From the NCBI GenBank assembly GCA_022736605.1, contig DZDB01000067.1:2326-10227 (forward strand): a DNA stretch of 7,902 nt. Reading direction: 5' to 3'. Position numbers and translations under genes: made by a program. Under the pieces are notes generated by a model that was given only the letters and a program-made list of their open reading frames with translations, was not told the origin of the DNA and did no database searches. Positions 5,779 to 7,902 of the stretch are shown here, in pieces. Source of the DNA: Sideroxydans lithotrophicus (lineage in GTDB: Bacteria > Pseudomonadota > Gammaproteobacteria > Burkholderiales > Sulfuriferulaceae). The first letter of the stretch is position 1. The number at the start of each line of letters is the position of its first letter.

Positions 5779-7026
5779 ATGAATACTTTTACCGCCGTTT
5801 TCCTCATCGCCCTTGCCCTCAGTACCTGCGTTCGGCTGTGGCTGGCCTGGCGGCAAGCGCGCCATGTGCACGCTTGCCGCGATCAGGTACCCACCGCGTT
5901 TGCTGATGCCATTTCCATCGACCAGCACCGCAAGGCGGCCGACTATACGCTGGCCAAAACCCGCTTGTCATATCTGCATATCCTGGTGGAAACCGCCATC
6001 CTGCTGGCGTTCACGCTGGGCGGCGGCTTGCAGTGGCTGGATGACAGTCTGCGGGGTTTATTGAGTTCAGACATGACGCGCAATGTCGTGCTCATCGGCG
6101 CGGTCATGCTGATTAGCGCCATGCTGGAATTGCCGCTGGACCTGTATCGCAAATTCGGCATTGAAAAACACTTCGGTTTTAACACCCTGACGCCGCTCGG
6201 TCTGGTGCGCGATTTGCTGTTGCAAACTGCGCTGGGACTGGTGCTTGGCCTGCCATTGCTGTTTGCCGTGCTGTGGCTGATGCAGGCCGCCGGGCCACTG
6301 TGGTGGCTGTATGCGTGGCTGGTATGGGTGGGCTTTAACCTGACCCTGCTGGCGGTATATCCGACCTTCATCGCGCCGCTGTTCAACCGCTTTGAACCGC
6401 TTGAATCGGGCGCACTGAAATCGCGCATCGAACAGTTATTGAATAAATGCGGCTTTACCGCGCAAGGCCTGTTCGTGATGGATGGCTCGAAACGCAGCAG
6501 CCACGGCAATGCCTACTTCACCGGCTTTGGCAAAACCAAGCGCATCGTGCTGTTCGATACCCTGCTCAAGCATCTGCAGGCAGACGAAGTCGAAGCCGTG
6601 CTGGCACATGAACTGGGCCATTTCAAGCGCCACCACGTCATCAAGCGCATGGTATGGGTGTTTGCTGCGAGTCTGGGGTTTTTGTGGCTGTTGAGCTGGC
6701 TGATGCAGCAAGCCTGGTTTTTCAGCGACCTCAATGTGCAGACGCAGGGCACTGCGATGGCACTGGTGCTGTTTTTTCTGGTGTTGCCTGCATTTACCTT
6801 CCTGTTTCAACCGCTCGCCAGCCTGTATTCGCGCAAACACGAATTCGAGGCCGACCAGTACGCCGCTACCCAGTCCGAGGCGCACAGTCTGGTCAGCGCA
6901 CTCACCAAGCTGTATCGCGACAACGCAGCCACGCTCACGCCCGACCCACTCTACGCGCTGTTTTATGATTCGCACCCTGGCGCGCAGCAGCGTATAGCGC
7001 GTTTACAGACAGCGGCGCATAATTAG
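5779..7026 (+). CDS. Ste24-type M48 family membrane zinc metallopeptidase
   Basis: This is a 415-residue polytopic protein with about seven hydrophobic segments (roughly 4-22, 65-84, 102-120, 145-168, 174-198, 292-311, 326-345), the topology known for Ste24p. The zinc site is HELGH, H277-E278-x2-H281, with the third ligand E355 in HEFEAD and the conserved D359. SSHGNAYFTGF at 240-250 and the late SHP (398-400) are Ste24 signatures. In yeast Ste24 cleaves CAAX proteins. Bacteria lack farnesylated CAAX substrates, so a role in membrane-protein quality control is more likely here (inference). The ATG at 5779 is preferred; an in-frame TTG at 5767 would add four residues. Neither has a good ribosome site. 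A cytochrome gene follows after 25 bp. Confidence 0.93.
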   Translation: MNTFTAVFLIALALSTCVRLWLAWRQARHVHACRDQVPTAFADAISIDQHRKAADYTLAKTRLSYLHILVETAILLAFTLGGGLQWLDDSLRGLLSSDMTRNVVLIGAVMLISAMLELPLDLYRKFGIEKHFGFNTLTPLGLVRDLLLQTALGLVLGLPLLFAVLWLMQAAGPLWWLYAWLVWVGFNLTLLAVYPTFIAPLFNRFEPLESGALKSRIEQLLNKCGFTAQGLFVMDGSKRSSHGNAYFTGFGKTKRIVLFDTLLKHLQADEVEAVLAHELGHFKRHHVIKRMVWVFAASLGFLWLLSWLMQQAWFFSDLNVQTQGTAMALVLFFLVLPAFTFLFQPLASLYSRKHEFEADQYAATQSEAHSLVSALTKLYRDNAATLTPDPLYALFYDSHPGAQQRIARLQTAAHN

Positions 7027-7039
7027 CCACTGCTTATTT

Positions 7040-7044
7040 GAGGA
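7040..7044 (+). promoter_or_regulatory. Ribosome binding site of the cytochrome c gene
   Basis: GAGGA sits 7 nt before the ATG at 7052. It is one of the few strong Shine-Dalgarno sequences in the window, which supports this start and suggests independent, efficient translation of the cytochrome. Confidence 0.75.
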
Positions 7045-7051
7045 TGACCCC

Positions 7052-7360
7052 ATGAAAACCGCACTGACCGCTATCGCCTTATTGACCGTCATGGGCTCAG
7101 CACACGCCAATCCATTTGAAAAAGGCGACCCGAAAATCGGCAAAACCCTGGTGGATAAATCCTGCATCAGCTGTCATGCACAGATGTTTGGGGGGGATGG
7201 CTCGAAGATCTACACGCGCGCGGATCGCAAAGTGAAAACACCGCAGCAACTCGCCGCGCGTGTCGCCGCATGCAATGCAAACACGGGTGCCAACTGGTTT
7301 CCTGAAGACGAAATACACGTCGACGCCTACCTGAACCAGCAGTATTACAAATTCAAGTAA
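7052..7360 (+). CDS. Small periplasmic monoheme c-type cytochrome
   Basis: The 102-residue precursor has a clear Sec signal (MKTALTAIALLTVMGSAHA), with likely cleavage after A19, leaving about 83 residues in the periplasm. One heme attachment site CISCH is at 38-42. After it come MFGGDGSKIYTR, RKVKTPQQLAARVAACN (C74) and a C-terminal NWFPEDEIHVDAYLNQQYYKF. In an ordinary class I cytochrome c a methionine near the C-terminal helix is the sixth ligand. Here the only methionine of the mature protein is M45, three residues after the heme histidine and too close to serve easily. H89, N75 or an open site are alternatives. The electron partner is unknown. The gene lies between the M48 protease and PCD genes, 6 bp before the latter, so it is probably in the same transcript. 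Confidence 0.9.
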   Translation: MKTALTAIALLTVMGSAHANPFEKGDPKIGKTLVDKSCISCHAQMFGGDGSKIYTRADRKVKTPQQLAARVAACNANTGANWFPEDEIHVDAYLNQQYYKFK

Positions 7361-7366
7361 ACCAGC

Positions 7367-7705
7367 ATGTCAGATTGCCTTGATCTGACCCAACCAGACT
7401 GCCAATCCTGCAAGGCGGGCGCATCGCTGCTTGCGCAGTCCGAAATTGATAGCCTGCTCAAGCAGCTACCCGGCTGGCTTCAGATCGGCAACACCCTTAC
7501 CAAGACCTATCCGTTCAAAAACTATTATCAAACCCTGGCTTTCGTCAACGCCAGCGCCTGGATTTCGCATCGCCAAGACCACCATCCAGACCTGAATGTT
7601 GGCTATAACCAGTGTGTAGTCACCTACACGACCCATGCAGTCAATGGGCTGACGCTGAATGATTTCATCTGTGCCTACAAAGTGGAAAGCCTGTTTTTGT
7701 TTTAA
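7367..7705 (+). CDS. phhB: Pterin-4a-carbinolamine dehydratase (PCD/DCoH family)
   Basis: PCD dehydrates 4a-hydroxy-tetrahydropterin formed by pterin-dependent aromatic hydroxylases, allowing cofactor recycling. The 112-residue protein has the active-site signature around HHP at 72-74 (RQDHHPDL). Y80, H90 (THAVNGLT) and D99 follow at the family spacing. The earlier W37 and FVNASAW are also typical. The N-terminal extension carries C4, C12 and C15 (CQSC), like the CEAC motif I recall in Pseudomonas PhhB. No phenylalanine hydroxylase is in the window, so the hydroxylase it serves, if any, is unseen. Some PCD-family proteins have been linked to molybdopterin metabolism; moaA and mobB are 6 kb away and not in its operon. 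The start ATG is 6 bp after the cytochrome stop. The symbol follows Pseudomonas usage; phhA-like names are sometimes also used. Confidence 0.92.
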   Translation: MSDCLDLTQPDCQSCKAGASLLAQSEIDSLLKQLPGWLQIGNTLTKTYPFKNYYQTLAFVNASAWISHRQDHHPDLNVGYNQCVVTYTTHAVNGLTLNDFICAYKVESLFLF

Positions 7706-7724
7706 CTGCACATAACAAGTTGTC

Positions 7725-7751
7725 TCAAGTTTTTACAATTCAAGCCGTTTT
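7725..7751 (+). promoter_or_regulatory. Possible sigma-28 (FliA) flagellar-class promoter
   Basis: TCAAGTTT (7725-7732) lies exactly 11 bp before GCCGTTTT (7744-7751). The FliA consensus, from established knowledge, is TAAAGTTT-N11-GCCGATAA. The match is 7 of 8 in the -35 and 5 of 8 in the -10, including the GCCG core. The downstream gene looks chemotaxis-related, which fits, but the -10 half is only partial. Confidence 0.4.
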
Positions 7752-7759
7752 CCTATCAT
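7732..7759 (+). promoter_or_regulatory. Possible sigma-70 promoter for the CZB-domain gene
   Basis: TTTACA (7732-7737, 5 of 6) and TATCAT (7754-7759, 5 of 6) are 16 bp apart. Transcription would start near 7766 and leave a leader of about 55 nt. It overlaps the sigma-28 candidate, so either or both may be used. Confidence 0.45.
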
Positions 7760-7807
7760 AACCCGACTCCAATACCATACCATTTCAATTCTGCACTGCA
7801 ACGCCTG

Positions 7808-7814
7808 AAAGGAA
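7808..7814 (+). promoter_or_regulatory. Ribosome binding site that decides a GTG start
   Basis: AAAGGAA ends 6 nt before the GTG at 7821, an ideal distance. The in-frame ATG at 7830 is about 15 nt away, so the GTG is the better start. Confidence 0.65.
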
Positions 7815-7820
7815 CCACTC

Positions 7821-7902
7821 GTGCCAGATATGGACTGGATGAAAATTGTCAATGCCCACGTCATGTGGAAAAAACGCCTGTGCGCCTATGTTGATGGCAG
7901 CA
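7821..7902 (+). CDS. CZB (chemoreceptor zinc-binding) domain protein, N-terminal fragment
   Basis: Only 27 codons are present before the right edge. The product reads (M)PDMDWMKIVNAHVMWKK followed by RLCAYVDGS. The pattern DWxxxxNAHxxWKxRLxxxxxG is the opening of CZB domains, in which the histidine before the tryptophan is the first zinc ligand. CZB domains bind zinc with three His and one Cys and occur on chemoreceptors, on diguanylate cyclases such as DgcZ, and as stand-alone proteins. Because the motif is at the extreme N-terminus, this is a stand-alone CZB protein or one with an N-terminal CZB domain; the fragment cannot tell which. The start is GTG at 7821, chosen from the AAAGGAA ribosome site; ATG at 7830 would also keep the whole motif. 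Confidence 0.65.
   Translation, partial: MPDMDWMKIVNAHVMWKKRLCAYVDGS

Larger units (their letters stand above)
7706..7820. promoter_or_regulatory. AT-rich intergenic region before the CZB-domain gene
   Basis: These 115 bp are clearly richer in A and T than the genes on either side. They contain two overlapping promoter candidates and the ribosome site for the following gene, listed separately. I find no convincing stem plus T-tract terminator for the upstream operon; the ACAAGTTGT near 7715 is too short. Confidence 0.5.

Noticed and set aside
6436..6975. 179-codon open frame on the minus strand inside the M48 protease gene
   Set aside because: Antisense shadow of a clear protease gene, with no ribosome site or family motif.
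7367..7705. Functional link between the pterin dehydratase and moaA/mobB through molybdopterin metabolism
   Set aside because: The genes are about 6 kb apart with several unrelated operons between them. The idea exists for some PCD proteins, but nothing in this sequence supports it.

Overview
This window looks like a chromosomal segment of a betaproteobacterium, possibly of the Nitrosomonadales/Gallionellaceae/Rhodocyclales type. The assignment rests on high-GC third positions, proteobacterial protein families throughout, and gene neighbourhoods familiar from that class (nudJ-mnmA, and orn divergent from a Ste24-type M48 protease). Most of it is compact housekeeping DNA. I found no phage, CRISPR array, complete insertion sequence, or evident new defence or biosynthetic system.

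Layout. (1) 1-371, minus strand: the N-terminal 123 residues of MobB, cut by the window edge. (2) 372-427: a 56-bp divergent control region holding a 28-bp imperfect palindrome that resembles a ModE molybdate-response operator (Mo-box). (3) 428-1417, plus: moaA, first step of molybdenum-cofactor synthesis. (4) 1423-1629: a 207-bp non-coding element with 19-bp terminal inverted repeats, probably a MITE. (5) 1689-4665, plus: nudJ, mnmA and glgA, joined by two ATGA stop/start overlaps. (6) 5710-4643, minus: orn and a membrane-anchored retropepsin-like aspartic protease, 3 bp apart. The tail of the protease gene overlaps the tail of glgA by 23 bp. (7) 5779-7705, plus: a Ste24-like M48 membrane metalloprotease, a small periplasmic c-type cytochrome, and pterin-4a-carbinolamine dehydratase. 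(8) 7821 to the right edge, plus: the first 27 residues of a protein that looks like a CZB (chemoreceptor zinc-binding) domain protein, behind an AT-rich promoter region.

How the genes work together. mobB and moaA are divergent molybdenum-cofactor genes that share one short control region, so molybdate sensing could act on both. nudJ-mnmA-glgA appears to be one transcript. The nudJ-mnmA order is also found in enterobacteria and links nucleotide hydrolysis with tRNA thiolation; glycogen synthase is an addition with no glgB or glgC in view. orn and the retropepsin form a two-gene operon divergent from the M48-cytochrome-PCD operon, which places two membrane-associated proteases back to back. 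The points most worth following up are the Mo-box, the MITE, the small cytochrome without an obvious distal methionine ligand, and the possible flagellar sigma-28 promoter before the CZB gene.
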